Shown in pieces: positions 1 through 7,394 of a stretch of DNA of 20,742 nucleotides. Origin of the DNA: an uncultured Clostridia bacterium (GTDB lineage: Bacteria; Bacillota_A; Clostridia; TANB77; CAG-508); the NCBI GenBank assembly GCA_948852375.1, contig CAQOYX010000019.1:1-20742 (forward strand), read 5' to 3'. The notes beneath the pieces are model-generated. The model ran no database searches. It was given only the letters and a program-made list of their open reading frames with translations, and was not told the DNA's origin. A program made the position numbers and the translations under genes. Positions within the stretch are counted from its first letter, which is position 1. Every line of letters starts with the position of its first letter.

Positions 1-232
1 TACCACATACATTTTTTCTCCTACATGAGAATTTGTTTTTGCAAATATTACCACAACCATTAAAAGTATTAGGTTCTTTTCTTATCCTATGTTTTTTAAT
101 TTCTTTTGAAATTGTAGTTGGATCTTTAGATAGAAATTTAGCAATTTCTTTAAATGTCATACCATGATTAAGTGCTTGTTCAATATAATTTCTATCTTCT
201 AAAGTTAAATGTTTTTGATTTGTATTTTCCAT
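1..232 (-). CDS. IS30-like transposase, N-terminal part (cut by window edge)
   Basis: The visible 77 codons start at ATG (complement of 230-232), 8 bases after a strong GGAGG site (complement of 240-244). The product begins MENTNQKHLTLEDRNYIEQA and carries a helix-turn-helix around residues 8-45 (EIAKFLSKDPTTISKEIKKH), the usual IS30-family DNA-binding start. A cysteine-rich stretch follows (residues about 60-77: NGCGNICKNKFSCRRK), also typical of clostridial IS30 transposases. The DDE catalytic domain would lie left of position 1, so completeness cannot be judged. I could not identify the terminal inverted repeat of the element in 245-437. IS30 family is read from the sequence pattern; activity is unknown. 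Confidence 0.85.
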   Translation of the reverse strand, partial: MENTNQKHLTLEDRNYIEQALNHGMTFKEIAKFLSKDPTTISKEIKKHRIRKEPNTFNGCGNICKNKFSCRRKNVCG

Positions 233-269
233 GATAATACCTCCTTGTACCCAAGTAAAGTATTATATA

Positions 270-298
270 ATTATAGCATGAAATATTCCAAAACTAAA
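270..298 (-). promoter_or_regulatory. Promoter of the IS30-like transposase
   Basis: On the minus strand a TATAAT hexamer (complement of 270-275) is preceded by TGC (complement of 276-278), an extended -10. A weak -35 (TTTAGT, complement of 293-298) sits 17 bases upstream. It points to the transposase start about 40 bases downstream. The rest of the gap, up to 437, holds no gene I can see. Confidence 0.5.
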
Positions 299-437
299 TT
301 CTTGTTAAGCTATCACTGGAATTTACTTTTAAATTTAAGGTTTATTATAGAAATATCAATAAAAAGCTATTAAAATATTGAAAATTGTGATATAAATATA
401 TAAAAAGAGTAAAAGTTAAAGAGAGGTTTGATAAATT

Positions 438-1094
438 ATGAAAATTACAAAATTTCCACAATCATGTTTGCTAATAGAAGCGGAAGGAAAGAAAATTTTA
501 GTAGATCCAGGAACCTTAAAATACAAAGAAGAATATTTTGATACTTGGAATAATGTAGATATTATTTTAATAACACATAAACATCCAGATCATTGTAATA
601 CTGAAATATTAGAAAAGCTAAATAAAAATATAGTAATATATGCTACAAAAGAAGTTGCAGAAGCAAATAAAAGTTTAAAAATAAGTATTATTAAAGAAAA
701 TGATATTATAGAATTAGAGAATATAAAAATAGAAGTAGTACATGCAATACATGGGTACCAACCATTATTAAAAGGTGCAAAAGAGGTACACGAAAATGTA
801 GGATATATTATAGATGATGGAAAAAACAGATTATATACAACAAGTGATACAATTTGTTTTAAAAATGACTATAAAGCAGATATTCTATGCATTCCAGTAA
901 CGGGACATGGACTAACTATGTCAGCATTTGAAGCAGCTTTATATGCAAAAGAAGTAGGAGCAGTGATAACAATTCCAATTCATATGGATAATCCAGCATT
1001 TCCACCAGATTTTGACTTTATAAAAGAGATGTTTAAAAAATATGAAGTTGAGTATGAAATATTAGAAAATGATGAGAGCATTGAAATAGAATAA
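438..1094 (+). CDS. MBL-fold metallo-hydrolase (UlaG-like)
   Basis: A 218-residue single-domain metallo-beta-lactamase fold protein, predicted to be a cytoplasmic metal-dependent hydrolase. The metal-binding motif HxHxDH is intact (HKHPDH, residues 47-52). It is preceded by the LLIEAEGKKILVDPG opening typical of the UlaG/YtkL-like 'Zn-dependent hydrolase' subgroup. Further candidate metal ligands are His residues in VHAIHG, VTGHG and IPIHMD. The substrate cannot be told from sequence. A GAGAGG site lies 11 bases before the ATG. No signal peptide is visible. It heads a co-directional run with the flavodoxin-like gene 38 bases downstream, so it is probably co-transcribed with it; nothing suggests a shared pathway. 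Confidence 0.85.
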   Translation: MKITKFPQSCLLIEAEGKKILVDPGTLKYKEEYFDTWNNVDIILITHKHPDHCNTEILEKLNKNIVIYATKEVAEANKSLKISIIKENDIIELENIKIEVVHAIHGYQPLLKGAKEVHENVGYIIDDGKNRLYTTSDTICFKNDYKADILCIPVTGHGLTMSAFEAALYAKEVGAVITIPIHMDNPAFPPDFDFIKEMFKKYEVEYEILENDESIEIE

Positions 1095-1132
1095 AAATAC
1101 AAGTGCAAATTGTGTAGAAATAGGAGTTGAAT

Positions 1133-1705
1133 ATGAAAGTTTTAATATTAAGTTTCAGCAGTAACCAAGTTAATGAAGATAGTTTTATACCAAATAAAAT
1201 AGGATTAACTTTTTCCTGTGTAGAAGAATGCGAAAAACAATTAAAAACATTAAAATATGAATATGAACATATTTGTATAAATAAAAAGAATATAAAAAAA
1301 TGTCTTGCATGTGGAAAAAGAGGTTGGGGAATTTGCTTAGATGAACATATTTGCATACAAAAAGATGATTTCAATGAGATTTATAAATATTTGGAAAATT
1401 TTGATGCCTATGTATTTATTACTCCAGTATATTTTCATGAGATGAGTGAATCAGCTAAAACTTTTTTTGATAGATTAAAAAGATGTGATGCTTTCAATGA
1501 TAATTCAAAAATAAAAGGAAAGAAAATAGTTTGCATTGCTTGTGCAGGTGGAAGTGGTAGTGGAACAGAAGAAACATTAAAGTCATTTGATACATTAAAT
1601 TACTTTTTAGGAACTGAAATGTATTCAAGAATACCAGTAACAAAAGCAAATTTTGAAAATCAAAAAGTGATTATAAGTGTTGCAATGAAAATGGAGGGGA
1701 ATTAA
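1133..1705 (+). CDS. Flavodoxin-like NAD(P)H-dependent oxidoreductase
   Basis: A 190-residue protein of the flavodoxin-fold / NADPH-dependent FMN reductase type. The start MKVLILSFSSN is the first beta strand and phosphate loop. KKCLACGKRGWGICLD (residues 56-70) contains the C-x2-C plus C arrangement found in iron-sulfur flavoproteins and related reductases. ITPVYFHEMSESAKTFFDR (96-114) is the conserved 'PVYF..MS..LK.F.DR' flavin-binding segment. A GSGSG loop near residue 142 is a second flavin contact. The ATG at 1133 is preferred to an in-frame TTG at 1127, because AGGAG (1122-1126) is correctly spaced only for the ATG. Electron donor and acceptor are unknown. The stop is one base before the next start, so coupling is likely. 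Confidence 0.8.
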   Translation: MKVLILSFSSNQVNEDSFIPNKIGLTFSCVEECEKQLKTLKYEYEHICINKKNIKKCLACGKRGWGICLDEHICIQKDDFNEIYKYLENFDAYVFITPVYFHEMSESAKTFFDRLKRCDAFNDNSKIKGKKIVCIACAGGSGSGTEETLKSFDTLNYFLGTEMYSRIPVTKANFENQKVIISVAMKMEGN

Positions 1706-1706
1706 C

Positions 1707-2501
1707 ATGGAAACATTAGAAGAATATTTAGACTTTGCAAAAGATATAGCAAAATATGCTGGCGAAGTAATGATGAAATATTTTAAACAGAATAATGGTG
1801 CAAGTTATAAAGGAGATAAAACTATTGTAACACTGGCAGACACAGAAATAAATTCATACTTAATAAAACAAGTTAAAGAAAATTATCCTTCTCACTCAGT
1901 AGATGGCGAAGAAGAACAGTTTGGTAAAAGTGATTATGTATGGGTATGTGATCCAGTTGATGGAACAGCAATGTATGCTAGAAATATTCCAGTAGCAGTA
2001 TTTTCATTAGCATTAGTTATAAAAGGAGAATCAAAAGTTGGAGTAGTATATGACCCATTTACTAATAGTTTATATACTGCTGTAAAAGGTCAAGGTGCAT
2101 ATAAAAATGGAGAAAAGATAACTGTAAATGATTACAAATTAGAGGATATAAAAACAGTATGTCAATATGATTTATGGCCAGAAGCAGACTATAATATATC
2201 TAAAGTATTGCAAGAATTAGGAAATAAAACATATATTATTGGATTAGGAAGTATTATAAGAGCTTGTATGTGTGTAGCTTCTGGAGATTTCACTCTTGCT
2301 ATTTTTCCAGGTACAAAACATAAAAATTGTGATATTGCAGCAGTCAAAGTAATTGTAGAAGAAGCAGGTGGAACAGTTACAGATTTATTTGGAAATGAAC
2401 AAAGATATGATGAAAGTATAAATGGAGCAGTTGTTAGTAATGGAAAAGTACATAATGAAGTAACTAAAACTGTAAAGAAATATTTAAAAGATAGAAAATA
2501 A
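1707..2501 (+). CDS. Inositol monophosphatase family protein
   Basis: A 264-residue protein of the inositol monophosphatase / CysQ / fructose-bisphosphatase superfamily, Mg-dependent sugar-phosphate or nucleotide phosphatases. Metal-site motifs are present in order: GEE at 67-69, DPVDGT at 82-87, and a late Asp in CDIAA at 208-212 followed by EEAGG. The usual Trp of the W-D-x-A-A motif is Cys here (C208), and the family 'GT.NF' is GTAMY, so substrate preference may differ from classical inositol phosphatases. The length is normal for the family. The ATG follows a strong GGAGGGG site inside the end of the upstream gene, showing a tight operon. Substrate not assignable from sequence. Confidence 0.85.
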   Translation: METLEEYLDFAKDIAKYAGEVMMKYFKQNNGASYKGDKTIVTLADTEINSYLIKQVKENYPSHSVDGEEEQFGKSDYVWVCDPVDGTAMYARNIPVAVFSLALVIKGESKVGVVYDPFTNSLYTAVKGQGAYKNGEKITVNDYKLEDIKTVCQYDLWPEADYNISKVLQELGNKTYIIGLGSIIRACMCVASGDFTLAIFPGTKHKNCDIAAVKVIVEEAGGTVTDLFGNEQRYDESINGAVVSNGKVHNEVTKTVKKYLKDRK

Positions 2502-2527
2502 CAAAAAATTAATTGGAGGAATTTGAA

Positions 2528-3079
2528 ATGGAAAATTATTTTATAATACATGGAAGTTTTGGAAGTCCATTTGGAAATTGGTTCAGTTGGTTACAAGATT
2601 TTATAACATCATATGGAAAACAAGTATATGTGCCACAATTTCCTATTGGAGTAGGTTATCAAAATTATGAAAATTGGAGTAAATTACTTAAATACTATTT
2701 GGACGTAGGTTTAATTAATAAGAATACAACAATAATAGCACATAGTATTGCACCAGTGTTTGTTAGCAAATTCTTAGTAGAGAATAAAGTGAAAGTAAGA
2801 AAACTAATATTTGTATGTGGATTTAACAACTATTTAGGAATAAACGAGGAATATGACACAGTAAATAAGACAATGTATTTTGACAACTTAGAAGATGTGA
2901 AAAAATATGCAAATGAAATAATATGTTTTTATTCAAACAATGATCCATATGTAAAATATGAAGTGGAAAAGGAATTTGTAGATACTATTGCAACAGAACA
3001 AGTTTTAATACCGAATGCAGGACATATAAATAGTGAAAGTGGATATGATACATTTGAAGATATAGTAAATTATATTTAA
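2528..3079 (+). CDS. Alpha/beta hydrolase, RBBP9/YdeN-like
   Basis: A 183-residue compact serine hydrolase of the RBBP9/YdeN type. It opens with the strand-loop IIHGSFGSP (residues 6-14). The nucleophile sits in AHSIAP, with Ser73; the family elbow is usually GHSLG, so both glycines are replaced. Asp139 (NNDPYV) and His166 (AGHIN) complete a plausible triad. No signal peptide is present. The ATG at 2528 is chosen over an upstream in-frame TTG (2513), because GGAGGA (2515-2520) lies 7 bases before the ATG. It is 26 bases downstream of the phosphatase gene and 11 upstream of the broken cupin, so it is part of the same run. The substrate is unknown. Confidence 0.8.
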   Translation: MENYFIIHGSFGSPFGNWFSWLQDFITSYGKQVYVPQFPIGVGYQNYENWSKLLKYYLDVGLINKNTTIIAHSIAPVFVSKFLVENKVKVRKLIFVCGFNNYLGINEEYDTVNKTMYFDNLEDVKKYANEIICFYSNNDPYVKYEVEKEFVDTIATEQVLIPNAGHINSESGYDTFEDIVNYI

Positions 3080-3090
3080 AGAGGTAAGAA

Positions 3091-3440
3091 ATGAAAAGAG
3101 TAAAATCTAGTGATGCACAAATAATAAAAAATAGTGATACAAGTAAATTATTAGAATATTCAATAGGGTTAAAGGATAAAGACATTGATTTTTGTATAAA
3201 TACAATTAGTGGTAGATATCCAGAAAAAGGATATCTACTAATGAAAAATGCAAAGAAATTTGTTATATACTAGAGGGAAATGGAACTCTCAATAAGAAAG
3301 ATGAAAGTATCAATTTTGAAAAAGATGATGTAATTCTAATAGAAAAAGAAGAAATTTACTATTGGAATGGAAATTGCAAGATAATTATGATATGCACTCC
3401 TGCTTGGTATAAGGAACAATGTAAGTTATTAGATTTATAG
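3091..3440 (+). pseudogene. Cupin-domain protein, broken by a one-base frameshift
   Basis: The first frame gives 60 residues (MKRVKSSDAQIIKNSDTSK...) and ends at a TAG at 3271-3273. Moving to another frame from about 3255 continues a clear cupin: EICYILEGNGTL, then EKDDVILIEKEEIYYWNG, then CTPAWYKEQCKLLDL with stop TAG 3438-3440. Adding one A in the short A run at 3252-3254 would restore one protein of about 116 residues (NAKEICYILEG). That is the usual size of a one-domain cupin_2 protein. Either the gene is dead, or the base is a sequencing error; no slippery heptamer suggesting programmed shifting is visible. The gene follows the hydrolase by 11 bases with an AGAGG site in between. Confidence 0.75.
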
Positions 3441-3466
3441 AAAAAATTTAAAAGGAGATAAATAAT

Positions 3467-4495
3467 ATGTCAAATGAACTTGAACTATTAGATGATGATT
3501 TTGTAAAAATTGTAAAAGATATTGAAAAAGATATTTTGGATACAAGATATAACATCATTTCAAAAGCTAATAAAGAAGTTGTTAATTTTTATTTAAGGCT
3601 TGGAAAAATAATTAGTGATAATGCTAAATATGGGAATAATTTTATTAATAGATTATCAGTAGCATTAAAATTAGATTTTCCAGATGAACAGGGTTTTTCA
3701 GCTCGTAATCTAGCAAGAATGAGAAAAGTATATGAAGCATATAAAGATTTAGCTAGTATACCAGAAGAATTAGAAATAATATCATGGTCACAAAATTGTG
3801 TTTTAGTAGATAAAATTGAAGATATTGATAAAAGAGTTTGGTATGCTAAGCAAATTATTGAAAATGGTTGGTCTAAAACTGTATTAAGCCATCAAATTGA
3901 TTTAGAATTATATGAAAGACAAGCATTACCAGAGAAAATGACAAATTTTAATGATAAGCTACCTATTGCACAAAGCGAATTTGCAAGAGATATGATAAAA
4001 GATCCATATATTTTCGAATTAGCTAATATAGGAAAAAGAGCAAAAGAAAGAGATATTGAAAATGCAATGTTAGAAAGAATAAAGAATGTATTGCTTGAAT
4101 TAGGAAAGGGCTTTAGTTTTGTTGGAAATCAATATAAAATTTCAACAAATGATAATGATTATTATATAGATTTATTATTTTATCACTTGGATTTAAGATG
4201 TTTCGTGGTTGTAGAATTAAAAAATACAGAGTTTAAACCTGAATATGTTGGACAATTAGGATTTTATGTAACGGCAGTTGATGAAACATTGAAAAAGGAA
4301 ACAGACAATGAAACGATAGGATTATTACTTTGCGAAGATAAAGATAAACTAACAGTTGAATGGTCTTTAAAAAGTGTAAATGCACCAATAGGAGTAGCTT
4401 CATATAAAGTAAAAAATGTTATTCCAAAAGAAATAATGGAGAAATTGCCAACGGAAGAAGAATTAAATTTATATATAAAAAAAATTACCAAATGA
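3467..4495 (+). CDS. YhcG-like DUF1016 PDDEXK nuclease-fold protein
   Basis: A 342-residue YhcG/DUF1016 protein. The N-terminal half (about 1-160) has the helical DUF1016_N pattern, including FPDEQGFSARNLARMRKVYE and the SWSQNCVLVDK segment. The C-terminal half (about 185-325) is the PD-(D/E)xK nuclease-like domain: YYIDLLFYHLDLRCFVVVEL followed by KNTEFKPEYVGQLGFY, with the D...ExK core visible. Family members often sit in mobile and defence contexts, but the biochemical role is not settled. Start ATG follows AAGGAGA at ideal spacing. Oddity: an A8 run (4477-4484) shifts the last codons. With one A fewer the tail would read YIKKLPNEEIEEEND and stop at 4518-4520, which looks more natural than KKITK. 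A palindrome follows that restored stop by 6 bases. Confidence 0.88.
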   Translation: MSNELELLDDDFVKIVKDIEKDILDTRYNIISKANKEVVNFYLRLGKIISDNAKYGNNFINRLSVALKLDFPDEQGFSARNLARMRKVYEAYKDLASIPEELEIISWSQNCVLVDKIEDIDKRVWYAKQIIENGWSKTVLSHQIDLELYERQALPEKMTNFNDKLPIAQSEFARDMIKDPYIFELANIGKRAKERDIENAMLERIKNVLLELGKGFSFVGNQYKISTNDNDYYIDLLFYHLDLRCFVVVELKNTEFKPEYVGQLGFYVTAVDETLKKETDNETIGLLLCEDKDKLTVEWSLKSVNAPIGVASYKVKNVIPKEIMEKLPTEEELNLYIKKITK

Positions 4496-4526
4496 GGAAA
4501 TTGAAGAAGAAAATGATTAGTATTCT

Positions 4527-4552
4527 GAAATTTGCCACCAGTGGCAAATTTC
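4527..4552 (+). repeat. 26-base palindrome, copy 1
   Basis: Arm GAAATTTGCCAC (4527-4538), two-base centre CA, arm GTGGCAAATTTC (4541-4552): a perfect 12-bp stem. It starts 6 bases after the restored stop of the YhcG-like gene. No T tract follows, so it is not a standard terminator. It overlaps the long open frame upstream of the DUF4365 gene start. A near-identical copy follows the next gene (6387-6412). Confidence 0.85.
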
Positions 4553-4576
4553 AAATATAGATTGTATGAGGAAAAA

Positions 4577-6073
4577 ATGAAAGAATTAGATAGTAAAATA
4601 AATTTAGGAAAAGTAACAGAAAATGACTTTAAAGAAAGTAAATCAATAACAATTTTGAGAGAAATTGCAGAGAAAAATCATAGGATTAAGGTAAGAGCAA
4701 CTGAAGCTGATAAAATAGCAAATTTAGATGGTAAAGTAGTAATAATAGATAAAAATGGTTTTGAAAGGATTCATATTGAAATACAAGTAAAAACATTACC
4801 AGAAAAATATAATTTGAAAAAACAGTATTCTTATAGTTGTGATACTAAAGCTTTCAATGTAGTTTTAGAGCATATTACATTTAATCCAGTTGTATTATTT
4901 TTGGTTGATGAGCAAACAAACAGGGTATTTTGGAAATTAATTTCAAATGAATATGCAAAAAGCTTGAATATTGGAAATCAAGAAAAAAAGACAATATATT
5001 TTAATGATCAAGATTTATATAGTGAAAATAATTTTATAGAAAAGATAAGCGATTATTGTGATTCGCTTTGTGAAATAATAGATAAAAAAGATGCTAACAA
5101 AAGTTTGATTTCATCAAATATAGATGAATATAGTACAGAATATATTGAGATACAAATGCAAGTTGATAGATTAAATAATATATTTGATAATGAATTAAAA
5201 CATATTAAAGATGTATTTTTTAGATATGTATGGAAATTTGGAATATCATATAATCAGTTTCAAAAGCAAACTGCAATTGGCATTTATTTCATTACATATG
5301 GAAAGAATGATACTTTAATAAAAAGATTTGACCCTAGGCTAAATTATATGCATATGTCTATTAATTTTCAAAAAAGCATTACATTAGAAGCCTATATTAA
5401 TGAATGGATAGAAGAAGTAAAAAAACAATATTATTTAAAAGAACCAATTCTTGTGAAAAATTTATCAGATGACATATTGAATGAAATTGTGTTTAGTTTT
5501 TTAGATAAACTAACAATGAATATTAAAGTATTAGAGGATAAAAATAGACCATATACATATTATAAAGATGAGGAAAAAATCAATAATGTAATTAATCTTA
5601 TAAATGGTTTAGAATTATTTTATGAAGAAATAATAAAAACGAAAGATTTGTCAAATGTAAGTAATGCTGTTGCTTTTCTTACACCTACATATAATTTGAC
5701 TGGCAAATTCTTACTCTTTAACCCTCTTATACAATTTAATGATGATGAAATAAAATTATTAAATAAATATCTTAATAAAACTAATCCAAATGTTCCTCTA
5801 AAATTTTTGGATAATGGAGAAGATAAAAAAATACAATTAAGTTTTTTGTCAATACAAGAGTTACAGAAACGTAAAAAGAATACTATAAGAAGAATATGGA
5901 ATAAGAAGAATATAGTAAAATGTAAAGAGGATTTTCCAAAGGAAGTTAAATGTATTAGAACAGGGTATTCTAAAGAAGATTTAATAATAAATTTAAAGCA
6001 CTTTTTTGATATTATTGCTGAAAATTATAATTTTGTTTTTAATAAATCTATTATTCAGATAAATATTATTTAA
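4577..6073 (+). CDS. DUF4365-like nuclease-fold protein, C-terminus frameshifted
   Basis: A 498-residue product. The N-terminal 150 residues match the DUF4365 pattern: an early GKVVIIDKNGFERIHIEIQV then KT (the strand that ends in a QVK, the Q-x-K of PD-(D/E)xK-type folds), later FNPVVLFLVDEQTNRVFWK. DUF4365 is usually considered a restriction-like or defence-linked domain. The remainder (about 160-498) is helical, lysine-rich and unrecognised. ATG 4577 is chosen because GAGG (4568-4571) precedes it; an upstream in-frame TTG at 4532 lies inside a palindrome and has no ribosome site. The end (FNKSIIQINII) looks artificial: another frame continues the protein from about 6046 to 6381. With that repair the protein would be about 600 residues. 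Confidence 0.7.
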   Translation: MKELDSKINLGKVTENDFKESKSITILREIAEKNHRIKVRATEADKIANLDGKVVIIDKNGFERIHIEIQVKTLPEKYNLKKQYSYSCDTKAFNVVLEHITFNPVVLFLVDEQTNRVFWKLISNEYAKSLNIGNQEKKTIYFNDQDLYSENNFIEKISDYCDSLCEIIDKKDANKSLISSNIDEYSTEYIEIQMQVDRLNNIFDNELKHIKDVFFRYVWKFGISYNQFQKQTAIGIYFITYGKNDTLIKRFDPRLNYMHMSINFQKSITLEAYINEWIEEVKKQYYLKEPILVKNLSDDILNEIVFSFLDKLTMNIKVLEDKNRPYTYYKDEEKINNVINLINGLELFYEEIIKTKDLSNVSNAVAFLTPTYNLTGKFLLFNPLIQFNDDEIKLLNKYLNKTNPNVPLKFLDNGEDKKIQLSFLSIQELQKRKKNTIRRIWNKKNIVKCKEDFPKEVKCIRTGYSKEDLIINLKHFFDIIAENYNFVFNKSIIQINII

Positions 6074-6381
6074 ATGATTTACATTTAATAGTGTTAGATG
6101 AAAATGAAATACAAACATATAATGATTATATTACTAAAAATGATGTTTTCGAAGTAAAAAGGATTTGCAATGATATAAAAATTGATGAAGAGAATCTTAT
6201 TTCTATAATTGAATCTAATTTAGAATGCTTATTTTTGTTAGATACTCCACTATATGAAATTATTAGAATATTGTTATATATTGGTGTTATGAAAAGTAAT
6301 GACTATAAAGTAAAAGATGAAAATGTAAACTATAGTGTTAAATTTGAAGAATTACCTATCATTAATTATTATATAGATTAA
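6046..6381 (+). pseudogene. Frameshifted C-terminal piece of the DUF4365-like protein
   Basis: This frame opens right after a TAA (6043-6045) and reads IYYSDKYYLNDLHLIVLDEN and onward to YYID with stop 6379-6381. The first possible start, GTG 6091, has no ribosome binding site, while the codons before it already read as plausible protein. The simplest reading is that one A was lost in AATAAATC (6041-6048), and that this is the true C-terminus of the upstream gene, about 110 residues. A separate 96-residue protein starting at GTG 6091 is possible but less likely. No domain recognised. A palindrome follows the stop after 5 bases. Confidence 0.65.
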
Positions 6382-6386
6382 AATGT

Positions 6387-6412
6387 GAAATTTGCCACTG
6401 GTGGCAGATTTC
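6387..6412 (+). repeat. 26-base palindrome, copy 2
   Basis: Arm GAAATTTGCCAC (6387-6398), centre TG, arm GTGGCAGATTTC (6401-6412), one mismatch from perfect. Its reverse complement equals copy 1 (4527-4552) except for one base, so the two copies bracket the DUF4365-like gene as inverted repeats. TTTC after the stem makes weak termination possible. Confidence 0.85.
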
Positions 6413-6425
6413 TTTTCAAAAGGTA

Positions 6426-6454
6426 TTGCAAAAACTAAAAAATTATGTTAAATT
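6426..6454 (+). promoter_or_regulatory. Candidate promoter of the repA leader RNA
   Basis: TTGCAA (6426-6431), 17-base spacer, TAAATT (6449-6454) with a TG two bases before the hexamer (extended -10). Transcription would start near 6461, just before the structured RNA described next. The -10 is imperfect, so confidence is moderate. Confidence 0.4.
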
Positions 6455-6474
6455 AAAAACATAGTAATAGACAA

Positions 6475-6634
6475 AAAAACACCGATGTGGGTATACATAT
6501 CTTTGAAACTATTGCCATAACTGATTTTGAAACGGGTAATAAGGTGTTTTTGTGCAAGGCATTTTTCGTATACGTCCTTCGCTAAGGCACCAAAATATCA
6601 GGTTAGGAAACAAATTTCTAACCTGTATTTTTTT
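6475..6634 (+). ncRNA. Structured leader or small RNA upstream of repA
   Basis: Read from sequence: P1 pairs AAAAACACC (6475-6483) with GGTGTTTTT (6543-6551). Inside it, P2 pairs GATGTG (6484-6489) with CATATC (6496-6501), and P3 pairs ATTGCC (6511-6516) with GGGTAAT (6534-6540, G-U allowed), giving a three-way junction. A CCTT/AAGG hairpin follows (about 6575-6586), then a strong terminator at 6599-6634. GGCACC near 6586 could also pair with part of the P1 3' strand, allowing alternative folds. It lies 190 bases ahead of a replication initiator gene, so attenuation or countertranscript-type control of repA is the natural guess. I cannot match it to a named RNA family. Confidence 0.5.
6599..6634 (+). 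terminator. Rho-independent terminator ahead of repA
   Basis: CAGGTTAG (6599-6606) pairs with CTAACCTG (6618-6625), the stem extending into AAA/TTT after a bulged G, and is followed by TATTTTTTT (6626-6634). Strong hairpin plus T tract. Its place upstream of repA fits an attenuator or the end of a small RNA. The stretch 6635-6824 has no gene; it holds two direct copies of ATGTCGGGA and AT-rich DNA. Confidence 0.8.
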
Positions 6635-6720
6635 GCGTAATTTCGGCAAAATCCTACTTTTTATAAGTACTTTGGAACAGTTTTAAAAAGTTCTAAAAAA
6701 TACCCTAAAATATATATAAA

Positions 6721-6742
6721 ATGTCGGGATTGCATGTCGGGA
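6721..6742 (+). repeat. Direct repeats ATGTCGGGA upstream of repA
   Basis: Two copies, 6721-6729 and 6734-6742, start 13 bases apart in otherwise AT-rich DNA about 80 bases before repA. The same TGTCGGGA word forms a palindrome just after int (19017-19033). Possible binding sites for RepA or another element protein; origin function is inference. Confidence 0.5.
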
Positions 6743-6824
6743 AATTTTTTAATCTTTGATAAGTCTATAAAATACTCCCTTTATTTATTATTATTCCTAT
6801 TTCATTTATCAGAAAGGATGAAAA

Positions 6825-7376
6825 ATGGAATTTATACCTTATAAAGCTAATGAATGCTTTGAACATTTATATTATCAAATACCAATGGAATTATTCTTCA
6901 ATCCCAACTATAAAGATAAGTTAAATTCAGATAGTAAAATCCTTTATGGCTTTTTATTAAATAGACTAACATTATCAGCTAGAAATAATTGGTTTGATGA
7001 AGAAGAAAAAGTTTTTCTAATATTTACAAGAAAAGAAGTTCAAGAAAGATTAAATTTATCTGATAAAACTGTTACAAAAGCATTCAATCAATTAAAAGAA
7101 TGTAAGCTAATAAACGAGAAAAAGCAAGGAGCTAATAAGCCTAATTTAATTTATGTTGGAAAAATAGACCATGATGAAAAGCTTATACAATTGATTCGTA
7201 AAAATTACGAGTCCCGAATCGTAAAATCTACGACTCACGACACGGAAAATTTACGACCAAACTATAACAATAATAAATATAACAATAGAGGAAATAAAAA
7301 CAGCTATCAAAATTATGAGCAAAGACATTATGATGATTTAGACTTTTTATATGCAAATAATTTGTATGAAAATTAG
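6825..7376 (+). CDS. repA: RepA_N-type replication initiator
   Basis: A 183-residue protein that opens like the RepA_N domain of Firmicute plasmid and ICE initiators: EHLYYQIPMELFFNPNYKDK, SKILYGFLLNRLTLSARNNW, FLIFTRKEVQERLNLSDKTV (winged-helix core with recognition helix, residues about 10-105). The C-terminal part is Asn/Tyr-rich and low in complexity (NYNNNKYNNRGNKNSYQNYE), far shorter than in full plasmid RepA proteins, as is common on integrative elements. ATG follows AAAGGA by 6 bases. It is 190 bases downstream of a terminator-ending structured RNA, which probably controls it. Expected role: replication of the excised circle to keep the mobile element stable. Confidence 0.82.
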   Translation: MEFIPYKANECFEHLYYQIPMELFFNPNYKDKLNSDSKILYGFLLNRLTLSARNNWFDEEEKVFLIFTRKEVQERLNLSDKTVTKAFNQLKECKLINEKKQGANKPNLIYVGKIDHDEKLIQLIRKNYESRIVKSTTHDTENLRPNYNNNKYNNRGNKNSYQNYEQRHYDDLDFLYANNLYEN

Positions 7377-7394
7377 AAAAAGGAGAAGTTAGAT

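Noticed and set aside
3240..3275. Programmed frameshift in the cupin gene
   Set aside because: No slippery heptamer or stimulating structure is evident; a one-base indel explains it more simply.
4493..4495. TGA read as Trp (code 4) in the YhcG gene
   Set aside because: Trp is encoded by TGG throughout, and reading through gives no sensible extension; the A8 run explains the odd end better.
4264..4554. Minus-strand 96-codon open frame over the YhcG gene end
   Set aside because: It lies antisense to clear coding sequence and ends in the palindrome; no ribosome site or known domain, a shadow frame.
6475..6551. tRNA or tRNA-like cloverleaf
   Set aside because: Three stems are present, but there is no T-loop consensus, anticodon arm of proper size or CCA-type acceptor pattern.
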